Notes: a model not told the origin generated them from the letters alone. Positions 1 through 12,060 are shown, counted from the stretch's first letter. The stretch is 64,000 bases of DNA from Dicyema japonicum (GCA_011109175.1 RDEW01000050.1:274694-338693); one strand, 5' to 3'. Program-made: numbers and translations.

Positions 1-600
1 ATACAGTGTGTCAACCACACTCCAAACAATGTTGGACGGGCAAAGTGTGTCGACACAAGTAGCGTGCCAGACCAAAGGTTTCCCCTCATCAAATGGGAAA
101 ATTGTGATCCCGTCGGGACGTTTTCCGTCTCCTGTGTCCAGGCCAACAGGTTCAAGTATAGCGGGGTATCCCGCAGACTCCAGGGCTCACTTGACGATTC
201 TGTTGATCGCCTTGTGTCTTGGGAATCGCCCTGCACTTCTTCGACACGAGAGGGCATGGTGTCCATAACAATCGACGGTGGCGCCACACCTGCATTTGCG
301 AGTCCGGCAAATCTCCAGTCCAAATCTGGTGACAGTATCGTCGTCAAGGTGGGTCCCGACACTACCAACGGGGAGTGCATTGATCCAAGCGCCACTCGAT
401 TCGCATCTTCCAGTGACTAGACAGGCACGTCTGTGTTGGTTTGATTGGTTTAGAAGCCTCTCATATTTATTCTCGCAGATGGTCCTGTAACGGTCTTTCT
501 GCTCAGGCATCATCCCTTTCAAATGCTCCATATCTGTGATTTTGGTTGAGGAGGTGACGACATCTCTATTGCACAAATGTCTGAAACGCACTTAAAGCGT
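1..600 (-). mobile_element. Family B non-LTR retrotransposon, C-terminal fragment
   Basis: The minus strand encodes the C-terminal part of a family B reverse transcriptase. From about 590 downward it carries an NQHRRACLVTG block, a short-spaced Cys/His knuckle (KCRCGATVDC...HHALSC), an SAGRFPRHKAINRIVK block and then, in another frame below 190, the DGKRPDGITIFPFDEGK stretch that resembles a PD-(D/E)XK nuclease core. The copies at 21287-23234 and 37440-40035 show the same order of blocks. At least one frame break separates the two halves, so this is a dead copy. It is cut by the window edge. The call rests on similarity to the other copies in this window; I cannot assign a named clade. Confidence 0.75.
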
Positions 601-3452
601 TTGGAGGAGCTTAAAAACATCTTTCAATGTAAGAGGGATCAGCAAAGAGTGGGAAAGAAACCTGCTATGTTTAGATCTGAGGAGACATGGTGCAGACGTG
701 GGATGCCTACAAGAGACAAAAGTACAGGCTGGAATGGACGAGCTACATGGCGACTATAGACTCATTTTACTACCATCGTCATCAAGACATTATGGACAGG
801 ATTTGCCGTGCACAAGAAACTTGTTCGTGGGATACGTCGGTGTTGGAGTGTTAACGACAGGATGAGCATACTGCAAATACGGGTTGGGGTCAAACGCACG
901 TGGAGGGCCCTTATCTCAATTATAAATGTTTATGCACCCCACAGTGGACGGGCTGCCAAAGATTCGGACGAACTTGACGCTTTCTACGTGCAGCTGTCGA
1001 GAACATATGTCAAACTGGAATCGTATTTTCTAGTCTTCATTGTTAGAGACTGGAATGCTAAAGCAGGAGTACGTCGGGAACATGAGTTGACTATTGGAAG
1101 ACACGGAAGAGGGATCAGGAATTTGCCGAGGGCTGTGCTGATAATTTTCTGCCGGGCATTTGGTCGACATAGGACTACCTGGACGAGTTGCAGAAGAAAT
1201 GAATCTGGGGGCCATGTGATGATTTACAATCAGAATGATTACATTCTTTGCCGACAGAAAGATAGAACACTATTACGGGACTCGAGGTCATACGGAGGGG
1301 CCGTCGTGGAAAGCGACCACAAGATCGTCGTGGCCTTGTTTGATATTATGCACGCACTTCAGGAACAAAGCCACCTCAGGTCATACGAGGAGGATACCTA
1401 ATCGAGAGACTATGTTTTTTACACTTCACTCGAAATATCTATCGAGCATATATGGAACATTATCTACAAGCAATAGAGACAGGCCTTCCACCGGGAGTTA
1501 CTTGGACGCGTATAATGGAAAGAATTCACATGACTGCAGACGAACACATTGGGAGGTGGCCGCACAACGCACGAGGTACCAAACAGGGCCACCCCGATGT
1601 TCCGCACTAGCTGCAAAACAGAAGGATCTTCGACTATCGCTAGAAAACATGACGAACACAGATAGGAAATGCTTTTTACAGTCGGAATGTACTAGGATAC
1701 AGAGAAAAATCAGAAAATTAAACAGTGAACATGTTGCAAACGTTTTTGATGCCAGGCTAAAGGAAGTGAGAATTAAAGGATTGTGCACAGATGTTCTTGG
1801 CAATGCGCCTGCTTAAGAGGAGGAACCAAAAGGGCAAACTAAAAATTCAGGATAACAAAGGGAATATGATTTTTGACGCTACGGAACAAGCCGAACTTAT
1901 TGCTGCTCATTTTGAACGACTCTTTGACGTTGAAAAGGTGGACATAATCACTGGTAATGCAGGAAGTCTTGTAAATGAAATCACGGTGGGAGAAGTTATG
2001 AAAGCAATAGAGAGACTGAAGTGCAATCGATCGTCAGGACCGGATGGCAAAAGTGCTGAGTTACTCAAGTACGACACAAAAACTCTGGTGGAAATCGTGG
2101 CCAAAGCATTGAACAAAGTGTTTGCAACTAACGACCTTCTTCCGTTGGGCAAAGGAATTCTGGTGCCGATTCAAAAACAGAATAAGAAAGCGGGCCTTAT
2201 GGAAAACCTGCGGCCAGTCATCCTACTCAATGCACCTAAGAAAGGTCCTTGCTCTGGTGTGCTGGATCGTGTGCAAGAGCCTGTGAATGAATTCCTGTCA
2301 TCGAGCCACAGTGGATTCAGGACAGGCAGATCTACCGCTGATGTGGTCTGGGGGCATAGGTGGCGTTGTGCCACCTACCAAAGATTTGAGAGTGCGAGTA
2401 CGATTTTGGGGATCGACATGTCAAGAGCTTTCGACACAATTCGCCGAGGAAAGCTTATTGATGTTTTGCGGGGATTCCTTAATAGGGATTCTGTCAGGAT
2501 GATAGAAGTTTTATTGTCAAACACAGAACTGACGGTACGAGTTGGAGTACGTTGTCCAGAAATTATCGACGACTGTGGGACTCCCTTTCCCCTTTGCTGT
2601 TTGTATATACCTGGAGTAGCACTGCGTGGTCTTCGAAGTTTTTATTATGGCCAAATCGCCGAAATTATATACGCTGATGATGTGGATTTCTTATCGGAAG
2701 ATAAAGCAGCCTTGAGGCGGTTACTTGACGTTGCCCCTGCAGAGCTTGGGAAATGGTTTCTTACGGTAAATACAACTAAAACTGAAATTACGCATGGGAT
2801 CAAGATTGGAAAGATGGATGGAGACGTTCCAGAATGCTCGGCTCCTCCTCGGGGACAGAAGAATACCCGGAGGAAAGTACTATCGACGGTCGCACTGACA
2901 GGATGAAGACGGATTGGTTGGCTAACAGACCGGTAACGATCGCGCTTCGTTTGCGCGATCGTCTACAATGCTTTCGTGAAGCCGGTCCTGTATATAACTT
3001 TTTCCTGCTAGGGGACCTCGATCTCAGAAACCAAAAATCTTAACTCCTTCCACCGAAGGCAAATACGAATAATGTGTGGGATACAATGGCACTACACAAC
3101 CGAAAGTGCTCAACGTGATCTGTGACTTGGGATGTGGTGGAGGCCTGATGGAGACTGTTTGGACACATCTTACGGATGCCCCCACATCACCTGCAAATTT
3201 GGCAATGGAGAAATATTTCGCTGCAAGTAAAAAAGAAATATCGAGGGCGCCCGCGTACTACGCTACTGGGAGTGCTAGATGAGGATCTCAAGGCAATCAA
3301 CCGGAGGCTCGTAAGTGGGGAGGATCTGGATGCTATGAGAATTTCGGCGTGTACAGGAGGATGAACGCAATTGATCCGAAAAATCGCTTTAAGTGCCGCA
3401 CGTGTGGAAATATAACAATTATGTTTTTACGATAGTTGCCTATAATAATAAT
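577..3452 (+). mobile_element. Family C APE-type (RTE-like) non-LTR retrotransposon, copy A
   Basis: This is a decayed but nearly complete element. At 808-1401 lies an apurinic endonuclease-like domain (INVYAPHSG, RDWNAKAG and ESDHKIVVA motifs; the GDWNAK residue before D is R here). At 1791-2800 lies the reverse transcriptase, with SSGPDGKSAELLKY, LRPVILLNAPKK, HSGFRTGRSTADVV, GIDMSRAFDTI (motif A) and IIYADDVDFL (motif C). Motif B is damaged. The 3' part continues in other frames to RLYNAFVKPVL and GRPR-like sequence near 3300. The element ends in a short TAA run at about 3441-3452, preceded by an imperfect hairpin also seen in copy B. Several stops and frame changes make it inactive. The RTE-like assignment is from the C-terminal block style and the simple-repeat tail. 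Confidence 0.85.
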
Positions 3453-3459
3453 ATCTGTG

Positions 3460-3870
3460 ATTTCAGATGATTCTGTTTGGAGTTGGTGAATCATCCTGAT
3501 CAGCAGTCGGCTGGAGTCCAAAGAGGATAGATACGCGTGGCAAGCCAGATCTTTCGGTGAAGGGATTCCCAGTCCTCCCAGGCTAACGGGTAGACAGATA
3601 TACGATTAGCTTTGAGGATCCTGATCAGGAGTCTTTGTGTGTGTGTCAGGTTTGAGATCAACTCAAGTATTTCAATGGTCTAGTGGAACATGTTCAGAAG
3701 GGTAGCGTAGGGAATAGTTTGTCGTATTATTTGGTAGGAGACATGACCGACAGTGCCAATCGGAAATGACAGCCAGGGCTCTTTTAGTCATTCCGGCACA
3801 GGACATGTGGAAGTCACACGAACAGGCCGTGCAATGGATTTGTTAATACATTTTTTATATTAATTAATAC
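3460..3870. other. Spacer without a recognisable gene
   Basis: No coding block, RNA gene or repeat that I can name. It lies between the TAA tail of one retroelement and the first aligned residues of the next, and may hold a decayed 5' part of the latter. Confidence 0.4.
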
Positions 3871-4829
3871 TTTTTTAAATAAAGATTTTGGAATAGAAAT
3901 TGCGTACTCACGAATCCAGGAAATTAGAAGGGATAAATATTGTTTCGAGTTGAATCAAAGAGCCTTTTATAGAAGAGTGAATGGGACTAACATAGCTAGT
4001 GAATATGGGTTTGGTAATGATAAATGTCTAAAGTTTTGGAATGATATTTTAGATCAGAAACCACTTCCAGAAATTAGCATCACTAAACGGATTATTGGAG
4101 CTGAGATGTATCCAGCAGTATTTGATGAGGAATATATTTTGGAAATCGTTAAACAATTGCCTAATTGGAGAGCTTGTGGGTGTGATGGAGTTTATAATTT
4201 TTTCATTAAGAAATTTGATGCATTGCATGAGTATTTGCATAAGGTGATTGACGATGTTATCAATGGAAAATGTATTCCAGGGGATTGGTTTTATACTGGG
4301 ATAACGTATCTTTTTACCGAAAAAGGAATATTGTGAGGCACCTAAAGATTTACGACCAATTACATGCAACTTATATAAACTGATAACATAATGTGCCAAT
4401 AAGAAACTAAGTGATTTTGTTGACATTCCAAATAATCTCAGATAACCAACTAGTAAAGAGAAAAATGTGTCAGGGTGCTAAGGAACAAGCCCTAATAAAT
4501 CAGTGTATTTATCAGGAATTTGACAACCCTATATATTCAGCATGGATAGATGTCCAAAAAGCGTTTGATTTAGCAAGCCAACAATTCTTACTTAAATTTT
4601 TTGGGTGCTGTGGACTTCATTGTTGGATTATTAGTTTTATCCGCACTTTGGTTACAAAGTGGCGAGTTAAACTGAAATTTAATAGACATGAACTCGGAAC
4701 AGTGAAAATATCAAGAGGAATTCTGCAAAGGGACTCCTTGTCTACACAGCTATTTCTATTAGTGATGGACCCTTTGAGTAGGATATTAACTGGAAAATAC
4801 CCAACAGTGCATATTAGCCAGTCTGAGCT

Positions 4830-5804
4830 ATTTCAGGTTTAAAGTGGGTCTTACCAAAAGCAAAGTGGAACAAAAAATAATTTTTGTTTTTTGAACCGTG
4901 TGAAAAAATGCAAAAGTGTAGATCAATTGCAAAAGTGACTAAGCAAAAACCTATATATTCGCATGCCTGCGCAAATAAAAAAGTCTGAAGCTGCAATTAA
5001 GAAAATCTTATAATCGGGGCCTATGAGGGAGATGGTGACTGGAGGGAACTTATTGTTTGAAAGATATCAGGTATGAACCAGAGAAAGGCAATAGTGAATT
5101 AAATAAAGAAAAAAGAAAAAAATTTATTACTTCATTATTGGAATATCAATCGCAGGAAATTCCGATATTATTTATGGATGAAACAAATCTCAACATGCAC
5201 ATATCCCGTAAAAGGGTCGTTCAAAAAGAGGAACAAGGGCTAATGTCGTTGCAACAAGTTCGCGAGGTGCCAATGTACATTTCATTGGTTGTATCGGGTC
5301 CCTTGGATTGTTACACTATGAATTCAAACGTGGATCCTTTAATAAAGAATCCGCCCATGAATGATGAGAACTTGTCTACGAAAAGCCAGGGAAGCTTACA
5401 ATTTCCCAGTAGTAGACAATGCTCCACGCCATTCAGGAATTAAAGAAATTGTCAGAGATAATGAATTCATCGGAAATAAAATTTTAAGATTGGGTCCCTA
5501 TAGCCCTATTCTCAACCCAATGAGAATATTTGGTCAGTTTTCAAAGCTGATGTAAAAAGACACATCGCAACAGACATGAAAAATATTTTGGATGTTGTGA
5601 GACAAGAAGCTTTGTCAACTACGGAGTTTCGACTTCAAAAGTTAGAAGAAAGTAACTAATTATGTACAATCACTCCATCTCTATGCAACACCTAATTGCT
5701 AGAATTCAGAGGTCGGCCCCATCGGTGTTAAATAATGACATGGTTTATTAAATTATTTTATTGTTCCACTTTGCTTTTGGTAAGACCCACTTTAAACCTG
5801 AAAT
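4830..5804 (+). mobile_element. Tc1/mariner-type DNA transposon with perfect 44-bp terminal inverted repeats
   Basis: The ends 4830-4873 and 5761-5804 are exact inverted copies of each other (44 of 44), starting ATTTCAGGTTTAAAGTGGGT. The interior encodes a transposase of the Tc1/mariner/IS630 superfamily. The first catalytic Asp is in LFMDETNLNM (about 5175), the second in VVDNAPRHSG (about 5410), and the terminal Glu in an LNP-x-ENIWS block (about 5515). The last two are about 36 residues apart. The three blocks are in different frames, with one break near 5380 and a one-base gap just before ENIW. It sits inside the RT of the family A copy. The flanks read TA on the left and TG on the right, consistent with a TA target with one change. 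No full-length reading frame remains as sequenced. Confidence 0.9.
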
Positions 5805-6285
5805 GGTGTAGTCCATCGATGATTACCTATGCCACTAACCATTTGTTTTTTATGGATGATCTAAAAATATTTGCCCAGGAAGAGGCCACGATTATTAAGA
5901 TGACATTGAATTAGCAGGACTCAATAAAAACATTTAGTCGGTTAATGTTGAATGTTTATCGAAGGAAGCAAAATATTTGGATGGAACTGAAGGTTGTCAA
6001 TATCTTGGAGTGTTGGAGGATAAATGGAGTAACACTCTAAAACAGGAAATTTTAGAAAAGATTGCCGATGAAGTTGAAAAAAGAAGTAAGGGTTAGGCAA
6101 GCACAAAGTTGAATGCAGTAATTATGTTCAAAGCAATTAACGAATCCACACTGTCACTTTACAACTATTAAATTGGACTAATCAACATTAAATCACATGA
6201 GTTTGAGGATGTTGATGTTCGACGTATTCTCTACGAGACAAAACTGCAATAAAAAGAGGCTTTATTTACCAAGAGATAAAAAGTA

Positions 6286-6978
6286 ATCATTTTGTGGAAT
6301 TAATATATGCTGATGACATCGATTTTGTGTCTGAAGATGTGGAAGTACTAAGAACTGTAATAGATAAAGCCACAAGAATTCTGGAGAGGTGGTCTTTGAA
6401 GATCAATTCAGAAAAAACGGAGTTAACTTCGATTCAGCGGTTACCGACTCGGATTGATGAGAAATGTAGGTTTACTTAAAGGCTCGGATCGGTTTTGGGT
6501 GATGCTGAGACATTGCTCACAGACAGATGTTGTCATTGTGTGCACTGAAAAAGACGTGGAGTATTTGGACTCACAGAAAACTTATCTCCTTAAATCTTCG
6601 GATGCGCCTATATAAGCGTTCATACAACCAATCCTATTATATAACTCGGGAACATGGGGAACATCAAAAACGGACTTGACAGACTATACACATTTCATAG
6701 AAATCAATTGAGAAAAATTGCGGGAATCAAATGGCCACAGATTATCAGAAACGACACACTCTACAAATTATGTAAATGCAAACCGATAAGCAGAGAAGTA
6801 ATTACCTCACGCTGGCGACTTTTCGGACATGTTCTGAGAATGGACGAAGTGATTCCTTGCAATCAAATCATGGAAGATTACTATTAATCACGGAATTGGA
6901 TTTCGCGGTCGGCCAAGATTTACGCTTCCCCTCTGCCTGAATAACGATTACGATTCTGCGGGCTGTCAATTTAAAGAA
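6286..6978 (+). mobile_element. Family C RT fragment nested in the family A copy
   Basis: It encodes LIYADDIDFVSEDVE (RT motif C) followed by thumb and C-terminal blocks (LERWSLKINSEKTEL, FHRNQLRKIAGIKWP, SRWRLFGHVLRMDEV and an RGRPRFTLPL end). These match family C copies at 16320-16920 and 2660-3300. The 5' end is missing upstream of motif C, as is usual for incomplete target-primed reverse transcription. Family A blocks lie directly on both sides (LYLPRDK before, THMATIAGFL after), so the insertion is younger than its host. Confidence 0.8.
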
Positions 6979-7749
6979 AACACATATGGCCACAATCGCG
7001 GGATTCTTAACTCAGAAGTATAATTTGGATGATAATTCCTTCGAAATGGAGGTACGGCAACTTAAACAAGTCCAAATTGAATGGTTACTGATGAAAATTA
7101 ACATTAAATCTCATCATTCTGTTATTAAAATGTTTAAAAGACCCGACTGTTGATATTGCATCATCTTCGGGATGGCTTGCAAGGGGTAATAATAGTCCAA
7201 GAGCCGAAGCTCTGTACTTCCGTTAACAAGACCAAAATTTGTTCTTTGAAAAAAAGGATCGAATTGCAATCATTGTAAGTCTTCCAAAATCAGTCCAATC
7301 AATAGTAACAACTGAGAATGTTGAGATCCGAGTCGATACGATGCTAATGACTGATGTCAAAGTACAGCATAACAAGCCGGACATATTTGTTTTTGATAAA
7401 AGTACAAGTGAGATTACTTTAGTAGATGTTGGAATCACTTCTCAGGAGATGCTGAAAGTGGCTGAGGTATTTACAAATACGACCTCCTCGCTAGAAAGTT
7501 GTCTCAAATGTACAATGCGAAAGTTAAAATTATTGCTATTGTTTTGGGAGGGAATTGTAAGTTCTACAAGTCATATATGGATGTTTTTGATGTGGATGTA
7601 ATTCCGAGGGCATATATTCAATCTATTGTGTTAAAGAAAACTCTTGAAAGCAGGTTTTATATGATAATCGCAAGATTGATTATCGGCCTTTAACTTTTAT
7701 TTTGTTCTAGTGCAGATTGATCATCGTCACTATAATTCTAGCTTTTACA

Positions 7750-7868
7750 TTAGCGTAATGAAAACAAAATTATTTTATTTGAAATACAGCTAATAGAATG
7801 TCAGATCATAAAACAAAATTCTTTTTTTGAAAAACAGCTAATAGAATGTCAGATCATACATGTAATCG
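7750..7868. repeat. Tandem duplication of a ~50-bp unit
   Basis: Two adjacent units share AAAACAAAATT near their start and the string CAGCTAATAGAATGTCAGAT near their end (about 7765-7813 and 7814-7860). The differences are in the internal T/A run. Confidence 0.7.
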
Positions 7869-7899
7869 AGTTTTGGAACAACGCAAGAAAATGTAAAAG

Positions 7900-8440
7900 G
7901 AAAATGTTCAATATAAAATCTTGAAAAGTGTGCTGCTTCAAGGATTGTGAATAACAAAAACAAGTCAAAAATTTGTATTAATACTGGAGCAATCAAATGC
8001 ATGAAACAGTTGCAATATCTTGGTGTTTGTGTTAACTCGAAGGGTTCCTTTATAAATTACATCAAGAAAAAAAGCTATAGCAATGTTGAAATCGCTTCTA
8101 CGTTTTCAATTAAGTCCGGAAACTTTTCTATGTGTGTATACAGCTTGTATAGAACCATTCTTGATTTTTGGCTTCCAAGAATGGTTTGAAAGTGATGTGA
8201 GAAGTATTCTTGTAGAGCATCTCGATAGATTGGAGATATGCTATTAAACTGGCATATGGACTTGATTTAAAATCTAAATTACCATTAGTTATGAAAGACG
8301 TGCAAGATCTATTGAAAAAAATATTGCTTCACTTCAAAAAATAATTCTTGCTTTGTTCAAGGGGTCAATAATTCGAAGAGGAGACATATGGTGTCTCGTT
8401 ATACCAAATCCCATCAACTAGGACAAACTCATTGGCTTCT
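7900..8440 (+). mobile_element. RT thumb/C-terminal fragment of an unassigned non-LTR element
   Basis: A reading frame at 7947-8189 carries MKQLQYLGVCVNSKGSF, the LGV block that follows the palm of many non-LTR reverse transcriptases. It continues in another frame with LDRLEI and QDLLKK-like pieces to about 8440. Related LG blocks occur on the plus strand at 36300 and on the minus strand at 32700. No catalytic residues are present. Confidence 0.5.
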
Positions 8441-8454
8441 CCCTGTTTAATTAG

Positions 8455-9110
8455 TTTTTAATTAGTAGCGAGTTTGTTGTGTTAATAAAATCATCTATCA
8501 ATAAAAATAAATATTGACTGAAACGAATATAAAAGGAAAATCTTCAATATAAAAATCAATATTGTCAGAAACGAAGATAAAAAGAAAATCTTCAATATTG
8601 ACTGAAATTAATACATAAACTTTCAATATCATGTGAATTATATATTATACTCTGAAAATAGTCGGAAAATGGCACAAGCGAAACCATAACAACTGTTTAC
8701 TGGCAACGCGGACGTGCATTAATTAACAACTCTGATTAGTCCAAGAATAAAGCAAATTTCAGAAATTGACAAAATGCTATACCATCGAACATTTTGCCAA
8801 TAGCCATCAAGCACTAATAAGAGATCAGATACATAATATTGAGGAATACCTTTGAGAAATCTAAAATATATTATATTGAAGTATACCTCTAAGAAAATTA
8901 AAATAGATGTTATTTAAATATATCTCTGTAGAACTAATAAATAATCTTTATAAAAGTTCAACAAAATAACAAGAAGGCCACATAAGAGTACAACAAAACC
9001 ACATGAGTTGCACGTCAAATGTATTTAGAATAAATTTTAAATTTAGTAAATTATTAAAATTTTTAATGTTAATTCTTCATCTTCTTAATATGTCTGATTT
9101 AAGTCCTCTG
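8455..9110. other. AT-rich spacer with short imperfect tandem repeats
   Basis: No gene is seen. Between about 8495 and 8630 the phrase AATATTGACTGAAAC or a variant recurs with an AAAATCTTCAATAT phrase at a period near 50-60 bp, indicating a small local duplication. Confidence 0.5.
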
Positions 9111-9189
9111 GAGAGTTCCAGCCACCAATGCCTTTTGAAGCTTTGATACGAATGGCCCATGGAACGCGCCGTAGTGACTGCGAATGTCC

Positions 9190-9310
9190 AGTCACTCGAT
9201 CGTTACATGCTTGTGTGGGGTCGAGGGAGGAGCATCGGGCCAAGATGAGGTCCCATGATTAGTTAGTTTGTTTAAACGTGGTCTCTGGTGTTATTATTAT
9301 CATTATTGGG
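9190..9310 (+). mobile_element. Jockey-like 3' tail fragment
   Basis: The stretch GTGTGGGGTCGAGGGAGGAG is followed by a C-terminal-like sequence and by GATTAGTTAGTTTGTTTAAA plus GTGGTCTCTGG. The last part matches the tail of the jockey-like copy ending at 27770. The first phrase recurs at 33112-33131. Confidence 0.55.
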
Positions 9311-9429
9311 TTCGATTTGAGTTTCTCGGGCGATCAATAATTGAAGTTCTGGAGCGCTTAGGGTTCATTTAATGCACTGCGAAAAAGGACCATTAGCTTT
9401 CTTCCAACATGGAACATTTGGTCAATGAA

Positions 9430-10430
9430 TTTCTGGCTAGGCATCGGTTTCTCGGACGCCTGTTTCTGACCGATACATACCTAAGTATTTGATCTCTGTT
9501 ATTTACCTGAATGTGAACGGGATTAAAGGAAAAATTATGGAACTTAGAGCACTTAATTCAAAATTCTTAATGGTATGAAACTACAACTTTTTTCCTGGAT
9601 TAAACACATTTTACTAGGAAAAGAGGTGGTGGACTCCTCAAATTAATCAAAAAGGGCCTGAAATATGAAGACAGTTCACCAGAATTAAGGAAACTACCGG
9701 AAGTGACGAAATAACTTAGATTATTGAAGATTAAAAGGGAGAATTTTTAGAAAAGTTGAAGCCGTATTATATATACAAACTTGCAAACTGGCCACTATTC
9801 CGGAATTTAACAGACAACAGTTTGAATAGTTTATAGCTGGAGAGCTTCTCCATTGACAAAGCAGTCACCTACATCAACAATGTCATTTTGTGATCAATAT
9901 ATATGACTGTCCCGAAAAGACAAACCAGTTATTCCAGGGGCTATGGAAGGATGGCTCTAGTCAGAAAGAAATCAACTCAAAAAGATAGGAAAACTTCCTC
10001 TTGAAGTAAGAGTCCGTATAAAATCATTGAACAATGAAATAAAAGCTAAAGAATTCAAAATACAGAGAAAAAAACTGACACGTGTTCTTACGGATTTAAA
10101 CCGCAATTAGTGACAAATAATTGAAAATTATTTTCCTGAAATAGAAAACGCCCCCAATGATGGAATAATCTTACAGAACGTCACCGAGACTTCCTCAGGT
10201 GGCAAAGTCTCCTGAACATTCCCTCGTACCGGACATCAAGCTATATCTGAACACCTGCCCGAAATATGTAAGAAACCTTCCCCTTTTGTGGAAATTAATC
10301 CAGGACTCCAAAACTAAAATCAGGAGAAAGCCTGATATGGACACTAAGATCACTTGACTTAGACGATATCTCTTGTTCTCTTTCTTGTGATTCCAGGGTT
10401 AATAATGTTAAAAAAGGAACCTCCAATTCT
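9430..10430 (+). mobile_element. Jockey-like retrotransposon (family D), decayed copy
   Basis: An APE N-terminal hint YLNVNGIKGK occurs near 9505. At 9780-10130 the sequence parallels 25880-26210 of the better copy, including the phrase CAAAATACAGAGA in both. After about 10190 it jumps to the 3' end of a related element: KSPxHxxxPDIKLYL-type sequence and a tail GATATCTCTTxTTCTCTTTCTTGTGAT. That tail is shared with 37060-37250 and 49510-49550. Stops occur in all frames. Confidence 0.6.
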
Positions 10431-10439
10431 TAAACGAAA

Positions 10440-10850
10440 CCACAGGACCAGACCACCATTGCAGCTTATTGACTCATAAGAAGAACTGAAGAAATTTAAT
10501 TCCGACCATAACGCACCTGTTTCGTGAATTGGCTTAGCCATCTCTCGATAAAAGAGCACGTCTCTTCTAAAACCATCCGAAGGCTGATCTGGAATGATCT
10601 GCTGGATGGCCTTCCTACATCGATAGATGATTCGGAGACTACCCTTGATAGAAAAACAAGGAGGACCCAAGCACAATGACGTTCTGAGATTTCCTCCTTA
10701 GAGACGAGTAAGGCTTTTGGATTCCACCATCAGACCAATTATCATAGATTTTACATCTCCTGCTTGGGACCGCTGGTGGACATTGAAGACAATTGATGTA
10801 AGTGTCCTTTCTATCAGCAGTATGTACCAACAAGATGTATCATCAATCAC
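10440..10850 (-). repeat. Interspersed repeat with a conserved IHETGA-type block
   Basis: An open minus-strand stretch (10359-10676) contains AKPIHETGALWSEL. The same block, LIHETGAYCRN, occurs on the plus strand near 62940-62985, and the DNA phrase AATTCACGAAACAGGTGC is identical in both places. This suggests one repeat family, possibly a coding part of a mobile element. I do not recognise the protein. Confidence 0.45.
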
Positions 10851-10984
10851 CTCTCTGACGATAGAATAAGCCTATTTCGCCTGGAGATTTAGCCTTTCCT
10901 GTTCGAGGATCAAGAAATCAGCTTAATCCAACGGAAAGCCTTGCGTATTAAATTAATTCCAAGACCACTGTTAAACCGAAAAAA

Positions 10985-11660
10985 ACTAAACTAAGTGATC
11001 CCGACGAAGGCTCTCATCTTGCTCGATGTTGATCCCTTGAGACTACACAAGTTCGTTGCGGACGAGTACTTTCTTTTTGGCGTTGGTGTCCATTTTTGTT
11101 TTTTTCGATTATTTTCTCCATGGGCGTCTGTGATTTAATGTTTTCCCCTGTGTACCATTTCTCTGTTAGTTTGAAAGCCCTTTTCTGGGTAGCGGAGATT
11201 TTCTGGATGTTCGTATAAGAGTCCAGTGGTCCCCATGAAGTATACGCATATGAAATGCATGGTTAGATGTACTGTGAGTAGAGCGTTTTAAGTATAGGGT
11301 GATGTCCAATTTTCCATAGACCTGTTAGGCATTTCAGAAGGTTGATTTTTTTCTCACATTTGTTCAACACGTTAGTGACATGTCTCGAAAAGTCAGACCC
11401 AATATTTTTTGCCATTTGCTGAACGGCAATTCTCGTCCCTCCGCAGTAACTTTTATTGTCCTGTTCGACAATCTTTTGTCAGAGGTATAGAGAGTTGTAA
11501 CAGATTTTTCGGTATTGATTGACATCCGATTTTCATTAAACCACTCGAGTAGTCAATCCATGTGGTGTTGTATTCTTTCTGTCGCTGTTTGGGTGTTCTG
11601 ATCCAGTGAATGATCCAATAGTGAACAGGGATTGAATGCATGAAGACATCTTGTGCAAGA
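10985..11660 (-). mobile_element. Jockey-like retrotransposon 3' part (family D)
   Basis: On the minus strand this is a close relative of 27140-27725 on the plus strand. Shared features are a thumb block (NENRMSINTEKS-like; FSRHVTNV), the phrase TTGCTCGATGTTGATCCCTT in reverse, and the 3' tail GGGATCACTTAGTTTAGTTT reaching position 10985. Frames are broken. It is 5'-truncated. Confidence 0.75.
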
Positions 11661-11789
11661 GAGGCACGTTCTATTTAAATTGGTTTATTTTAATGACAAA
11701 AAATAATTAAGTGATTGAGGATTCAGGACAATCAGTCACTCTCATTGCCAATTTTTCGGAAGAGTCCTATGCCCCAAAAGGATGGCTAA

Positions 11790-12060
11790 CTATAATTGAG
11801 TAATATAACTCCAAATGTGGATTGAATATGAAGATTCTGAGCTTAAAGTCGTGGATGAACAAATATCAAATGTGGTATCAAGGAGAAAGCATCGGCTTTG
11901 ATTGGTTGAGCTAAAACGTCGCAAAACAAATAAATGGGAAGTCAACAATCTTATTGGAGTCAAATCGGAGCTAGAATACTCTAAATTGATATACAGAAAA
12001 CGCAGTCGACTTATGAAGCAAGGTGGGCATATAGAAGCCAAAACAATCATTTCGAGTTAA
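11790..12060 (+). mobile_element. Probable N-terminal fragment of a family A element
   Basis: A plus-strand frame with one internal TGA reads WIEYEDSELKVVDEQISNVV and later SELEYSKLIYRKRSR. The spacing and pattern match the N-terminal helical region of the 43432-46835 element (EEQICAKIAWRQTELEAL... KVELEGAIMVYKRKL). Identity is low, so this is a tentative assignment. Confidence 0.4.

Larger units (their letters stand above)
3880..7700 (+). mobile_element. Family A restriction-like-endonuclease retrotransposon, decayed copy with two nested insertions
   Basis: Pieces of one element can be aligned in order to the better copy at 43432-46835. NQRAFYRRVNG and WRACGCDGVYNFFIKK lie at 3950-4230. GAKEQALIN, AWIDVQKAFD (motif A) and SRGILQRDSL (motif B; normal GD is RD) lie at 4480-4740. 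The FMDDLKIFA box (motif C) lies near 5850, a KKRLYLPRDK block near 6250-6285, and the endonuclease core HNKPDIFVFDK...LVDVGITSQE at 7370-7450. The reading frame is interrupted by a Tc1/mariner element (4830-5804) and by a family C fragment (about 6286-6978) that replaced roughly 150 bp. Many further stops show that this copy is old. Confidence 0.85.

Noticed and set aside
8-420. Two plus-strand open frames at the left edge
   Set aside because: They are antisense to the family B coding blocks on the minus strand, which carry the recognisable motifs.
2937-2961. Perfect 9-bp hairpin CGATCGCGC/GCGCGATCG
   Set aside because: It lies inside the conserved family C coding block before LYNAFVKP; copy B has no such hairpin there, so chance within coding sequence is likely.
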